Shown here one piece after another: positions 35,901-44,572 of a DNA stretch of 64,000 bases. The notes beneath the pieces are model-generated. The model searched no databases. It was given only the letters and a program-made list of their open reading frames with translations, and was not told where the DNA came from. The position numbers were made by a program, and so were the translations under genes. Origin of the DNA: Bryobacterales bacterium (GTDB lineage: Bacteria; Acidobacteriota; Terriglobia; Bryobacterales; UBA6623); contig JAPOOG010000013.1 of NCBI GenBank assembly GCA_026713545.1, positions 1 to 64,000 on the forward strand. The letters are read 5' to 3'. Each line of letters begins with the position of its first letter. Position 1 is the first letter of the stretch.

Positions 35901-36198
35901 GAAGATTCGGGAATGGTTTAACACGGCAGCATTTGTCCGCAATGCCGAGGGCACTTTCGGTACCTCCGGCCGGAACATACTCGAGACCCCGGGATTTGCC
36001 AACGTTGATTTCTCTTTGTTCAAGAACATTCCGATTCGAGAGAGTGTGCGAGTGCAGTTCCGATCGGAGTTCTTCAACATTCTTAACCGCGTCAATTTCA
36101 GCCGGCCGAACACGAATGTGGACTCCGGCGCCTTCGGCAGAATCACGAGCGCGCGGGCTCCGCGGATTATCCAGTTCGCCCTGAAGTTGATTTTCTAG
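32956..36198 (+). CDS. TonB-dependent receptor, acidobacterial Oar-like type
   Basis: I chose the ATG at 32956, preceded by a G7 Shine-Dalgarno tract; it begins with the signal peptide KLVATLLAVFAMALAPARLMAQ. The 1080-residue protein then has a carboxypeptidase-regulatory-like beta domain (TTTISGVVTDASGGLVVGAN, about residues 24-105) and a plug domain (VVDLPLNGRSPLQLMLLVPG, SSGSRGNEINFVLDGGYNQD). A long barrel follows, with FSGGVANAVTKSGTNEFHGTL, ending in FALKLIF with the terminal aromatic. Such receptors import large glycans or oligosaccharides. It heads the island's putative operon. Confidence 0.95.
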   Translation: MKLVATLLAVFAMALAPARLMAQGTTTISGVVTDASGGLVVGANVMVTNVLTNAERSATTNESGFYTVGSLQPGEYTVDVQAPGFQRFTQSGVTVEVDRRIRVDASLQVGQVTEVVEVSAEGVTVNTQDAVIKEVVDQRRVVDLPLNGRSPLQLMLLVPGVHAVEGSGSAGIGTSFTPSGQQFISSSGSRGNEINFVLDGGYNQDDYRNLSNAFPNPDFLQEFSLQTNSFSAEHGRFSGGVANAVTKSGTNEFHGTLFEFIRNNKLNAINFFAPQDDGLKRNQWGGTIGGPVLLPKYNGRDRTFFFFGYQGTKIRQRPTTSTAIVPTAQQRTGDFSDFFDSRGNLIQLHDPDTLVPYANNIIPSSRIDPVVPKMLEWIPVAQDPDGTTRFPRQTIFDGYEIQARVDHNISDRDRLFVRIFRHKNTRPNTGVTGNILSFSTAQLDRSFNGRIQYERTVSPTTLFTSGFTFNRSFGLRQGTTPFTFQDIGVNAPPAGASDDMRLDVIGFFRVILFGDTPLVRNSFQYQASFGKMMGRHNLRMGFEANRRQFNIPIVNVGFHGLFDFSRAFTGSRLSDFVLGRPSRFNQSSGFQVALRSTDWIGWVSDEIKLNPRLTMTLGLRFEPFLTWKDTWRPELPQVAAFIPGQQSRVFPNIGEGINFFGDPGVSDRLVPSDWSKFSPRFGLSFDPFGDGRMAIRAGYGIFRMNYPASSTQNIGASIPAFNATVNIEDPASFSDPFQGQPPPPWPAKIVPFDNEFRGIFRSRVVQNTMEQPYTQQWNLTIERQLPGDWLGAVSYQGSKGTKLFGNYEPNYAAYIPGESTKRNIQQRRLFPHLGQIQEWCSCGFSQYHALVLSGSKRFSRNYSVLASYTFSKLMDHGSATVSSGGGAFSDPNDWARDRGVADFHHKHVASISYVWDLPRLSRQNPVVRAVFGNWQNNGIVRLQSGEFARVASSFANSLTGIGRDRADVVGEWRMSSDRPRGEKIREWFNTAAFVRNAEGTFGTSGRNILETPGFANVDFSLFKNIPIRESVRVQFRSEFFNILNRVNFSRPNTNVDSGAFGRITSARAPRIIQFALKLIF

Positions 36199-36359
36199 AG
36201 GTCGGTCCAACCTGTGAACGGCGGCTTCGCAAACGAGGATGCCGCGGCCATTTCCGTTCGCTGCGACTTGCCTTAGGTTGTTGGCAGCTTGCTCTGGTGC
36301 TCCCTCAACCTGATGACTGGGTAGGCTTGACATGCGTCTGCGAGGAAAGTTGATCTGAG

Positions 36360-38273
36360 ATGAAGAGTCGGTTTCGCCCGACGAAGGGTATCGGAGTTGC
36401 AGCCTCAGTTCTGATGACAATCACGCCGGCTCTCGGCCAGGGCAACATTGATCCCCGGCCTGTGGGAGTTGCCGAGGTCCGACTCGCAAACCCGCTCTCG
36501 CCGCCGTCGTGGGCCTTGGCGGAGCGAGCCTTGATTCGCGCCAATGAAGAAGCGGTGAAGGCGTTTGCCGATAAGTACGTCCTGGCGAACGGCTACTTGC
36601 GTCATCAGCCGCATTGGGGCGGAAGCGACGGGCCCGACGACGTAATGGAGAACTTCTGGAACTGGCCGTTGCTCTACACGCTGGGAGGGAAGCCGGAGGT
36701 TCTCAGGCTGTACCGAAAGATTTGGGAAGGCCACATTCGTCAGTACAGCACCGAAGGCATGTTACGTCGCGAGTTTATAACGGCCTTTGACTGGGAGCAC
36801 AATTCGGAACACTACGGCGGATTCATCAACGAAGGCTTGGCGGATCCTACGGACCGCAAGTTCCAGCAGCGCGCAATCCGCTTTGCGGGGTTCTACACAG
36901 GAGAAGATGCAAGCGCCAGGAACTACGATCCCGTCCACAAGGTCATTCGCAGTGTATTGAACGGCAGCCGAGGCCCAAAGCTTGAAGCAGAAGCCGCCTA
37001 TTGGTACGACAAATCGGTTTCGCGGGAAGATTTCTTTGGTGCATGGACGAACGTCAAAGGGGACATTCCCATGAACCTTCACGCCACGAGCTTGGTGGCG
37101 AATGCTTACTTGTTGACAGGCGAACGCAAATACAAAGAATGGTTGATTGAATACGTTGGCGCGTGGGTTGACCGAACGAAGGCCAATGGCGGCAGGATTC
37201 CCGGCAACATCGGCCTGACGGGAAAAGTAGGCGAACACTGGGATGGCAAATGGTGGGCCGGCATCATGGGCTGGGACTGGCCCTTCGGCGGGTATCAGTT
37301 GATGGAACGGGGTCCCCGCCAAGCGGCGTTGAATGCTTTCCTGATCACGGGCGGAGACGATCGCTTTCTTGACACCCTCCGAGTGCAGATGGAGATCCTG
37401 CTCCGCAACCGCCTCAAGCACGGTAACGGCCATATGCTGCCACCCGACCGCTATAACGACGAGAAGGGCTGGTACAGCCCCATGTGGAGCGTGAACTACG
37501 CACGCGCGCTTGCCGACATCTACCTTCATTCATTCAAGACCGAAGATTGGGAAAAAATCGAAGAAACCGAAAGTCTCCCCTTCACGCACGACGAAGGAGC
37601 ACAAAAAAACGACTATTCCCACGAATATGAGTGGCTGGCCTATCTGAAAGGCCGGTATCCGGGGTACCCCGACCGAATTCTGCGCTTGAATTTGGAACGC
37701 ATCCGGCGCCACGTCAAGCGGGTCCGAGCGGACAGCTCCGATCCCGCAACGTGGCGTTCCGACCAGGCGCACGACTTTTTACCGCTGGGGATGGAAGGTT
37801 TGCTGCAGCTCATGATGGGGACGGCCACCCCTCACTGGGGCTCCGGCCTCACCTTCGGTGAACTGCGCTATTTCGACCCGCGGAATGGCAGAGCAGGAAT
37901 GCCCGAAGATGTCGCGGCGCTAGTGGAGAAGATCGAGCCTGATCATCTTGCCCTGGTTCTGGTCAATACCCACCAAACCGAGCCGCGGGAAGTCCTTGTG
38001 CAGGCAGGCGCATATGGCCAGCATACATTCACTCAAGTGAAGTTTCCGGAGACGGCAGCCGAACCGCCGCCGCTGGTTGACAACAAAGGGCGCATCGAGT
38101 CTTTCCGAACGGATCCAGGGCAAGCGGCGGAGGCGGTCGAAGTGAACCGTCATTTTTTCCGGGTGTTGCTGGAACCGGGCTGCGGTGGGCGACTGGAATT
38201 AGGGTTGCAGCGGCATGCCCGTCGGCCGAGTCTTGCATTTCCTTGGCATGGGGAGTCCGTGCCGCTCCGTTAG
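36360..38273 (+). CDS. Secreted protein of unknown function, alpha/alpha-toroid-like carbohydrate-active candidate
   Basis: The 637-residue protein has a weak signal peptide (about residues 9-26, GVAASVLMTITPALGQ) and GAGGAAAG-like SD GAGGAAAG upstream. The middle is Trp/His/Tyr-rich and looks helical: MENFWNWPLLYTLGGKPEVL, FITAFDWEHNSEHYGGFINE, DIPMNLHATSLVANAYLLTG, EHWDGKWWAGIMGWDWPFGG and WYSPMWSVNYARALADIYLH. Alternating helices with conserved His/Trp/Tyr suggest an (alpha/alpha) toroid as in polysaccharide lyases and some glycosidases; the end looks beta-rich. I do not recognise a family. Its place behind the receptor supports a glycan-degrading role (inference). Confidence 0.6.
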   Translation: MKSRFRPTKGIGVAASVLMTITPALGQGNIDPRPVGVAEVRLANPLSPPSWALAERALIRANEEAVKAFADKYVLANGYLRHQPHWGGSDGPDDVMENFWNWPLLYTLGGKPEVLRLYRKIWEGHIRQYSTEGMLRREFITAFDWEHNSEHYGGFINEGLADPTDRKFQQRAIRFAGFYTGEDASARNYDPVHKVIRSVLNGSRGPKLEAEAAYWYDKSVSREDFFGAWTNVKGDIPMNLHATSLVANAYLLTGERKYKEWLIEYVGAWVDRTKANGGRIPGNIGLTGKVGEHWDGKWWAGIMGWDWPFGGYQLMERGPRQAALNAFLITGGDDRFLDTLRVQMEILLRNRLKHGNGHMLPPDRYNDEKGWYSPMWSVNYARALADIYLHSFKTEDWEKIEETESLPFTHDEGAQKNDYSHEYEWLAYLKGRYPGYPDRILRLNLERIRRHVKRVRADSSDPATWRSDQAHDFLPLGMEGLLQLMMGTATPHWGSGLTFGELRYFDPRNGRAGMPEDVAALVEKIEPDHLALVLVNTHQTEPREVLVQAGAYGQHTFTQVKFPETAAEPPPLVDNKGRIESFRTDPGQAAEAVEVNRHFFRVLLEPGCGGRLELGLQRHARRPSLAFPWHGESVPLR

Positions 38274-38513
38274 CAGTCCGTGGTGAAACTCCGCGTAGCA
38301 CCGAGAGCGGCGAGGCGCCCGGCTGACAAGGCGCGACGAGGGAGCATATTGGACATCTTCGACCGAGGAGCAACGCAGTTCAGCCGGGATGCATCGCTGC
38401 TTGAATGCAGCGGGGGTTTTGCCACGGACTGTCAGGTCCTGGAGGGAATCTTGCAGAAGTCACGGAAACCACGACGTACTTGGTGGGAGGTTTTGAGGGC
38501 AACAAGCTTCTCG

Positions 38514-40400
38514 ATGCTGCGGATCGTCTCGTCAGCCATCCTGGCGTCGAGCGTGTTGTGGGGACAGACCCTGCCGGTCGCGGAGTCGATCCACTACGTC
38601 CGGCCCGGTGACAATCCACAGGCGGTGCTGGCCGCGGCGTCGCCGGGCGGCAAGCTCGTCTTCCTGCCGGGAATGCATGAGCATCCATTGCGCAGGCATC
38701 GGTCGCTGCTCTATGTGGACAAGCCGATCGACATCGAGTTGATGGAAGGCGCCGTTCTCAGGCTCGCTGACCATCAGAGCAAACTCGAGTATGAGCCGGA
38801 GCTGACCATCGATCACGGCGCGGTCAAGAAGCTCGACGACTTCTCTTTTGGCGGTCGCTACGACGGAGGAATCGGTCCCGTCATCTACACCATCCGGATC
38901 GACTGCGAGGGCGCCGGAGGACAGCCCGACACGTTCTCGTGGATCACCGGCTGGGGCCCGGGCGCCACACAGGGCGCCCCCACCGCGGGCGTCCCGATTA
39001 CCGGCGATTGGCAGCCGCTGAGCAACGGCGTTCAGATCAAGTTCGAATCACGCAGGGGACACAACGAGGGGAGCTTCTGGGCGCTCTCCTACGACGGCCC
39101 GGAGTCCTACGGCATCCGCATCGGGCACGGTCTGCAGGAGGACTATATCGAGGATGTCCGGATCTTCGGGCGTGGCGCGATTGACCTTAACCAGGACAAC
39201 AACGTGCAGCCCTCGGAGTTGGTGAAGGACATTTCCGCTTGTGTCCTCATCCACGGTCGTGTGCGCAACGTCTCGGTCGAACAGATCACGATGACCAACA
39301 CGATGCGGTCGGTGATGGTCTACGGCGAGCACACGGGCAAGTTCCTGCGCGGTGGAGACACCGAGGGAGGCGAATCCTTCGACGCGGAGAACATCGCGAT
39401 CGCCGGCACGCGCACGATCAACCCGAAGGGCCGAGGATATCTGCTGGGCCACCCCTCCCACCGCGGACGTCTCAGCAAGGTGCGCTGCAACTACAACTAC
39501 ATGGAGACCTTGGCGACTTCTCTGGAACCGAACTTCAACCTGAGCCAGTACGAAGTCATCGGCAACGTGATCAAGAGCGGGGGACGGGCGATCCATTGCT
39601 GGCGCAAATCGGTGAACGGGATTATCAAGAACAACGTCCGCATCGATGACACGACCGGCAAGGAAGTTGTGATGGTGAACTCCCCTGGAGCATGGGGGGA
39701 TCCCGAGAACCTCACCATTCGCGACAACCGCAACCACCTGAGCGACGCACTGGGGCGCTGGGCAAGCGTGACGGCTGGACTCGATAATCGCGCGCTCGGC
39801 GCTTTATCGGTGGTTGGCGGCGGTCGCAGCAACACGGCGCAAGCCGAACTCGCAACGATCGTAGGGGGTGAAGGCAACCGCGCGGACGGACGCGCAGCCA
39901 CAGTGACAGGCGGCGAGGGGAATGAAGCAAACGCGCCCTACTCACGTGTTCATGGTGCCGGCGCCATGAGTCTGCGGCCCGCGGAGGACGTGCTTGCCGG
40001 CGGGGCCTTCGGGAGTCCTGGCGACGCGCAGGCGAGCCGTCTCGTCGCTAAGGGCTTGACCACGGACAATGTTCCGCGTGTACTTTTACTGGCCGCTGGA
40101 GCACCGATCCGGCTCCCCGAGAACACGAGCCTGAGCTATCGCATTCTGGTCGTTGCGAGAGACGACAACGGCCGGCAGCAATCCGCCTTTGAAGCCCTTG
40201 GCTTGGCGCGTAGCGATGCCACGGGCGACATCGAGCTGTTCGGCAACCGGACTTCCGTCATCCACAAGAGCGATGCCGCCATAGACTTCGATGTCGTTGC
40301 CAACTCGCAAGGACGGGCCCTGGAGCTGCAGGCCACGGGGCTAGCGGATACCGGAATGCGCTGGGTCGCTCAGGTGGATCTGGTCGAGGTTCGATTCTAG
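38514..40400 (+). CDS. Secreted beta-helix protein with YadA-like repeats and a phage-tail-fibre-like C-terminus
   Basis: The signal peptide is MLRIVSSAILASSVLWGQ (start uncertain: the frame is open from a GTG at 38280). A pectate-lyase-like right-handed beta-helix follows (about residues 30-420; for example NTMRSVMVYGEHTGKFLRGG, CNYNYMETLATSLEPNFNLS, YEVIGNVIKSGGRAIHCWRK). Next come head-type repeats of YadA/tail-fibre kind: GALSVVGGGRSNTAQAELAT, IVGGEGNRADGRAATVTGGE. The last roughly 140 residues (VPRVLLLAAGAPIRLPENTS, YRILVVARDDNGRQQSAFEA, GMRWVAQVDLVEVRF) resemble the end domain of phage tail fibres. Trimerisation is likely. The stop TAG overlaps the next GTG. Confidence 0.72.
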   Translation: MLRIVSSAILASSVLWGQTLPVAESIHYVRPGDNPQAVLAAASPGGKLVFLPGMHEHPLRRHRSLLYVDKPIDIELMEGAVLRLADHQSKLEYEPELTIDHGAVKKLDDFSFGGRYDGGIGPVIYTIRIDCEGAGGQPDTFSWITGWGPGATQGAPTAGVPITGDWQPLSNGVQIKFESRRGHNEGSFWALSYDGPESYGIRIGHGLQEDYIEDVRIFGRGAIDLNQDNNVQPSELVKDISACVLIHGRVRNVSVEQITMTNTMRSVMVYGEHTGKFLRGGDTEGGESFDAENIAIAGTRTINPKGRGYLLGHPSHRGRLSKVRCNYNYMETLATSLEPNFNLSQYEVIGNVIKSGGRAIHCWRKSVNGIIKNNVRIDDTTGKEVVMVNSPGAWGDPENLTIRDNRNHLSDALGRWASVTAGLDNRALGALSVVGGGRSNTAQAELATIVGGEGNRADGRAATVTGGEGNEANAPYSRVHGAGAMSLRPAEDVLAGGAFGSPGDAQASRLVAKGLTTDNVPRVLLLAAGAPIRLPENTSLSYRILVVARDDNGRQQSAFEALGLARSDATGDIELFGNRTSVIHKSDAAIDFDVVANSQGRALELQATGLADTGMRWVAQVDLVEVRF

Positions 40401-40933
40401 TGGCCGAGGCCATCAGTCGGAGGGACTTTCTCAGCGCAACGGCCGGAGCCACTGCCCTGCGTGGCACGCTGGGCCGCCCCAACATCGTCATGATTCTGGC
40501 CGATGACATGGGTTTTTTCGATCTCGGCTGCTACGGCAGCGAAATCGCCACGCTGAACTTGGACCGGCTTGCGGAGGGGGGCCTGCGGTTTACGCAGTTC
40601 TACAATGCTGCCCGCTACGCCCCGACGCGGGCGGCCCTGCTCACGGGGCGATACAACCATCAGGCGGGCATTGGGCACATGGTCCAAGATCACGGACTCC
40701 CGGCCTGCCGGGGACGTCTGAGCGCGAGGGCCGTTACTACCGCCGGAGCTCTGTGCCCCGCAGGTTACCAGACGTTCGCGGCCGGCAAGTGGCGCGTCGG
40801 CTCGCTTCGGGGACACTGGCCGCTTGACCGTGGCTTTGACCGCTTCTACCGTTGTCCTCTCGATTCGGACAACGACGTCGTGATGGATATGCTTGAGCCG
40901 CACAGACGAGGCGAAATGACCGGAGATCTTTGA
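40400..40933 (+). pseudogene. Sulfatase N-terminal fragment without the catalytic cysteine
   Basis: The 177 residues start with a Tat-like leader (SRRDFLSATAGATAL) and RPNIVMILADDMGFFDLGCY, the metal-binding start of type I sulfatases. The nucleophile motif C-x-P-[ST]-R reads NAARYAPTRAALLTG, so the cysteine converted to formylglycine is replaced by Tyr. About two thirds of the enzyme is missing after GEMTGDL. It overlaps the upstream gene (TAGTG) and is followed by the SDR gene 5 bp later. It is probably a relic. Confidence 0.85.
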
Positions 40934-40938
40934 GCCTG

Positions 40939-41694
40939 ATGCTTGATTTAACAGGGAAGTCCGCATTGGTAACGGGCGGCGCCTCCGGCATTGGAGAAGC
41001 CATCGCTCGCACATTCGTTAGGCAGGGAGCACACGTTACCGTCGGCGACGTAAACGAAACACGCGCCCGCGCACTGGCCCGTGAACTGGATGCTTGCGGC
41101 CTGGCGTTGGATGTCACGGACTTCGAGTCCTTGAAGGCGGTGACAGCCCATGTGATTGAAGCAGCCGGAAAACTGGACATCCTGGTCAACTGTGCCGGTG
41201 TCATGCATGTTGGCAAGTTGCACGAGACGGCGCCCGGCGACTACGATCGCATCCAGGGGGTCAATGTCCGCGGCGTATATCTCGCGTGTCGTGCTGCGAT
41301 CGGCCCCATGCTCGAGCGTCGCTCTGGCAACATCATCAATATTGCATCTGTGGCGTCATTGGTCGCCGTGGAGCGACGTTTTGCCTATTGCGTCAGCAAG
41401 GGTGCGGTGCTTGAGATGACGCGTGCCATAGCAATCGATTATGCACGCGACGGGATTCGAGCTAACGCGATCTGTCCCGGTACCGTGGACACGCCGATGA
41501 TTCGTGGCTATCTGCGGAAATACTTCGCCCGCGACATCGAGGAGACCTTAGCACAGCTTCACGATCGCCAGCCGATCGGGCGCATGGGTGAGGCACGAGA
41601 GGTCGCCGCGCTCGCGGTCTTCCTGGCGGCCGATGAAAGCTCTTTCATGACAGGGGCCGCATTGCCCATCGACGGAGGCTGGACAGCCATGTGA
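40939..41694 (+). CDS. SDR-family oxidoreductase, probably sugar or sugar-acid dehydrogenase
   Basis: The protein has 251 residues from the ATG at 40939 (MLDLTGKSALVTGGASGIGE). It has NCAGVMHVG, catalytic Ser in IINIASVASL and YCVSKGA in the active site. Asp in TVGDVNETRA points to NAD. The end PIGRMGEAREVAALAVFLAADESSFMTG is typical. Relatives oxidise L-fucose, galactose or 2-keto-3-deoxy-fuconate. With the enolase-superfamily relic behind it, an oxidative (non-phosphorylating) sugar pathway is likely. Confidence 0.88.
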   Translation: MLDLTGKSALVTGGASGIGEAIARTFVRQGAHVTVGDVNETRARALARELDACGLALDVTDFESLKAVTAHVIEAAGKLDILVNCAGVMHVGKLHETAPGDYDRIQGVNVRGVYLACRAAIGPMLERRSGNIINIASVASLVAVERRFAYCVSKGAVLEMTRAIAIDYARDGIRANAICPGTVDTPMIRGYLRKYFARDIEETLAQLHDRQPIGRMGEAREVAALAVFLAADESSFMTGAALPIDGGWTAM

Positions 41695-41695
41695 G

Positions 41696-42397
41696 GATAC
41701 CGCGTCTGACTTCCGCCTCCTCAAGTTCGCTGTTGACGTTCCTACACCTTGTCCGACCGACGAGTACAATCGTAGCCTGGCGGCTCGCGAGATCGAATTC
41801 ATGGCCAGTTTGATCGGAGCCGCGCGTGAAGCTGTCGGTGGGGAGGTCGACTTGGCCGTGGATTGTCACTGGCACTACGCAGTGGAGGCCGCCACTCGGC
41901 TTTGCCGCGCCCTAGAGCCGCTGAAACTGTTGTGGATTGAGGACCCTGTCCCGGCCGATGACGCCGTGCGGACCGGTGAAGTCCAGCGTCGTGTGGCAAC
42001 CGCTATCGCGACCGGCGAGAACCACTACTTTCGGCGAGACTTTGATCTGCTACTCGATGCGGCACGCCTCCGAATCATTGCACCCGATCCGCAGAAGGTC
42101 GGCATTTGGAGCGCCAAGAGAATCGCTGACTTGGCGGACGCACGCTACGCTAACCTTGCATTGCACAACAGCAGCGGTCCGATTGGCACGGTGGCGTCGG
42201 CCCATCTTGCAGCGTCGATCCCGAATAGCCTAGCGCTGGAATGGCACGCCGCGTCCGTCCCCTTCTTCGACGATGTACTCAAGACCGGCCCGCTGATCGA
42301 GAAGGGGCGCATTGCGATGAACGACCGTCCCGGCTGGAGCGTGGAATTTTATGAAGAGGTAGCGAATCGCTATCGCGACCATGGATTCTTCGAATGA
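41696..42397 (+). pseudogene. Enolase-superfamily (mandelate racemase-like) sugar-acid dehydratase, C-terminal part
   Basis: An open frame begins right after the SDR stop without a start codon: DTASDFRLLKFAVDVPTPCP, EYNRSLAAREIEFMASLIGA, then VDLAVDCHWHYAVEAATRLC with the metal Asp and LLWIEDPVPADD with the metal Glu. IATGENHYF holds the third metal ligand, and the catalytic HNSSGPIG segment and LALEWHA follow. The N-terminal capping domain and the first barrel strands are missing. An ATG at 41801 could start a 198-residue product, but a working enzyme is unlikely. Confidence 0.85.
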
Positions 42398-43743
42398 GAT
42401 GGAATCGCCGTACCTTTCTCGCAGTTGCCGCCGCTCTTCCGCTGGCGCCGCGGAAGTCAGGTGTGCCGAACATCCTTTTTCTCATCTCCGACGACCACAG
42501 CGCCGTGGACCTGGGCTGCTACGGGGCCGGCGGTCTCGGCACTCCGCGGCTTGACCGTCTCGCCGCCGAGGGCATGCGCTTCACTCGCGCCTACGCCGCT
42601 GCGCCGCAGTGCAGTCCAAGTCGCTCCTCTTACTATTCCGGCTGTTCGCCGCACACGATCGGCACTTCCCGGCAGGCGTCTTTCTACCCGCCTCTCGAGA
42701 GCAGCATTCTGGAGCCGCTTGGCGAAGCCGGCTACTTCACCGCGGCCTTCGGAAAGGTCCACCAAGGCGAAGACTTCGAGAGGCGATTCGATCTCGTTGA
42801 CAAAGACATCGATGGCTTTGAGACTTTGTTCGAACGGCTCCCGGACGGCAAGCTCTTCTTTGCCCAAATCGGCTACAGTGACCCGCACCGGCCGTACCCG
42901 TCTCCGGCTGCCAACCCGCCAACCCCTCCCGAGAATGTTCCAGTCCCTGCCTTCCTGCCCGATACGTCCGATGTTCGACAGGACTTTGCTTCTTACTGGG
43001 ACGAGATCCGTCGCATGGATGTGAACGTCGGACGCGTACTGGACACTCTTGAAAAACGCGGCCTTGCCGATACCACTCTCGTTATCTTCACTGGAGACCA
43101 TGGGTTCCCGTTCCCGCGCGGCAAGGGGACGCTTTACGAAAGCGGTATTCGGGTTCCGCTGATCGTGCGTTGGCCTGCCTTCGTGCGCGCTGGCAAGTCA
43201 AGTGAAGCTCTGGTTTCCGGGGTCGACCTGGCCGCGACCTGCCTCCACGCTGCTGGTCTGCCTATCGAACCCAAGATGCAGGGTCAAAGCCTGCTACCGA
43301 TCCTGACTGGCGAGCGCGAGTCCGTCCGCGAGGCTGTTTTCACCGAGCGCAACTGGCACAACCACAGCGATCCGCAACGCGCTGTTGTCACCCAGCGCTT
43401 CAAGCTGATCTACAACGGCCGGCCCGAGCAACCTTACCGTCCGACGTCCGACATCGCCGCCTCGCCGAGTTGGCTTTCGTTTCTAGAGGAAGACATTCGT
43501 GGACGGCTGGAACCGAACATCCGTCGGCTCCTGGCGCCATCCCGCCCCTTCATCGAGTTCTATGACCTACTGTCCGACCCGAACGAGTTTCACAACCTCG
43601 CCGAAGATCCTGACTACGTTGCAGAACGGATCCGCCACGAGATGCTATTGAGCGACTGGATGCACGAGACACTCGACTATTTACCGCCCTTGTACTACGG
43701 CTATCCTGCACGTAAGCATCCCGGGCGCAGGCTGACCGTCTAG
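42394..43743 (+). CDS. Type I sulfatase, Tat- or Sec-exported
   Basis: The 449-residue protein has a leader RWNRRTFLAVAAALPLAP with twin arginines. NILFLISDDHSAVDLGCYGA gives the first metal ligands, and the nucleophile motif is intact: APQCSPSRSSYYSG (C-S-P-S-R, to be converted to formylglycine). IFTGDHGFPFPRGKGTLYESGIRVP supplies further metal and sulfate ligands. EFYDLLSDPNEFHNLAEDP is the usual ending. It removes sulfate esters from a glycan of unknown identity. The start overlaps the preceding frame by 4 bp (ATGA). Confidence 0.93.
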   Translation: MRWNRRTFLAVAAALPLAPRKSGVPNILFLISDDHSAVDLGCYGAGGLGTPRLDRLAAEGMRFTRAYAAAPQCSPSRSSYYSGCSPHTIGTSRQASFYPPLESSILEPLGEAGYFTAAFGKVHQGEDFERRFDLVDKDIDGFETLFERLPDGKLFFAQIGYSDPHRPYPSPAANPPTPPENVPVPAFLPDTSDVRQDFASYWDEIRRMDVNVGRVLDTLEKRGLADTTLVIFTGDHGFPFPRGKGTLYESGIRVPLIVRWPAFVRAGKSSEALVSGVDLAATCLHAAGLPIEPKMQGQSLLPILTGERESVREAVFTERNWHNHSDPQRAVVTQRFKLIYNGRPEQPYRPTSDIAASPSWLSFLEEDIRGRLEPNIRRLLAPSRPFIEFYDLLSDPNEFHNLAEDPDYVAERIRHEMLLSDWMHETLDYLPPLYYGYPARKHPGRRLTV

Positions 43744-43940
43744 AGAGCAACCGTAGCCGAAGTGCCTTGTTCTTGCCGCTTTATTGATGCGCACGTTGCG
43801 GAACTGCAGGCGCTGGTTGACAACCCCCCAGTTATAGGCCGCGACGGCCATGGCTTCTCGTTTGTTGTACTTGGCGGTCTCGCCCGGCTGGACAACAATC
43901 CGATCTGCTTCTTCTATCGATCACTCCAAGAGCGGTACTG
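43744..43940. other. Gene debris after the sulfatase
   Basis: On the minus strand an open stretch encodes IVVQPGETAKYNKREAMAVA and LQFRNVRI, which looks protein-like and could be the end of a broken secreted-protein gene (the LQFRNVRI ending recalls DUF1080). It has no start or clear extent, so no gene is called. Confidence 0.3.
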
Positions 43941-44330
43941 AAGGATCACCCGCTGGGGTCGCTGCGGGCGATGGCCGCTACCGCGCGGGAAGCGCTCTCG
44001 CCGTGCTTCCGCGAACTCTACGCCAGAACATGAAGACGTTCCCGAGAGGTCCCTAAACCAGCTATAGCTGGAAGCCGCTCCCGGCCCTGCTGGTGTGGTT
44101 GCTGTATTCGATCCTCAGCGGACAGCTGCTGATGGAGCAGTTTGAATATAACTTGCTGTTCGATGGTTTGTCGGCCTCTGGATGAATGAACAGGCATGGA
44201 ATCACGCCGTGTTCAGCAAGAACTGTGAGGGACTGTCCGCCGGAGACATGACAGCGAGTTTTCGCGGCGTTGGTCGAGCAGGCGCCCACGATGCTACTGC
44301 CCTCGGGCGAACATTTCACATGGATGGCAA
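43941..44330 (+). mobile_element. IS5-family transposase relic
   Basis: Several frames hold pieces of an IS5-type transposase: KDHPLGSLRAMAATAREALS and FRELYAR (43941-44029), LLYSILSGQLLMEQFEYNLL followed by a stop, MNEQAWNHAVFSKNCEGLSAGD, and LLPSGEHFT. They align in order with the N-terminal third of that family (LRALLLQ..YSIRSERQLMEQLEYNLLFRWFVGL, TKNRERLL). Stops, frameshifts and the absence of the DDE part show it is dead. Confidence 0.8.
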
Positions 44331-44572
44331 GCCTGTGCCAAAAAATGTGTCAAAAACCTGCTCCATTGGTCCCAAACGGGTTTCTTCGAGCGAAAGACAG
44401 GTTCCCCGAGTTGAACTATTGAGGTTCGCTCAGTACAGTGTAGGGGCGCACGGTGCTGCGCCCGCTCCATCGAGGCATTCGCTGTGTCCGATAACAACAC
44501 TATATTCTGCGGGTATCAATAAGGCAATGGAAACAAAGAAATTGATAGGATCCTGGTAGGCGCCTTTCATAA

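Noticed and set aside
38405-38513. Possible RidA-like fragment (VTETTTYLVGGFEG)
   Set aside because: Too short and ambiguous, and it overlaps the leader of the beta-helix gene in another frame.
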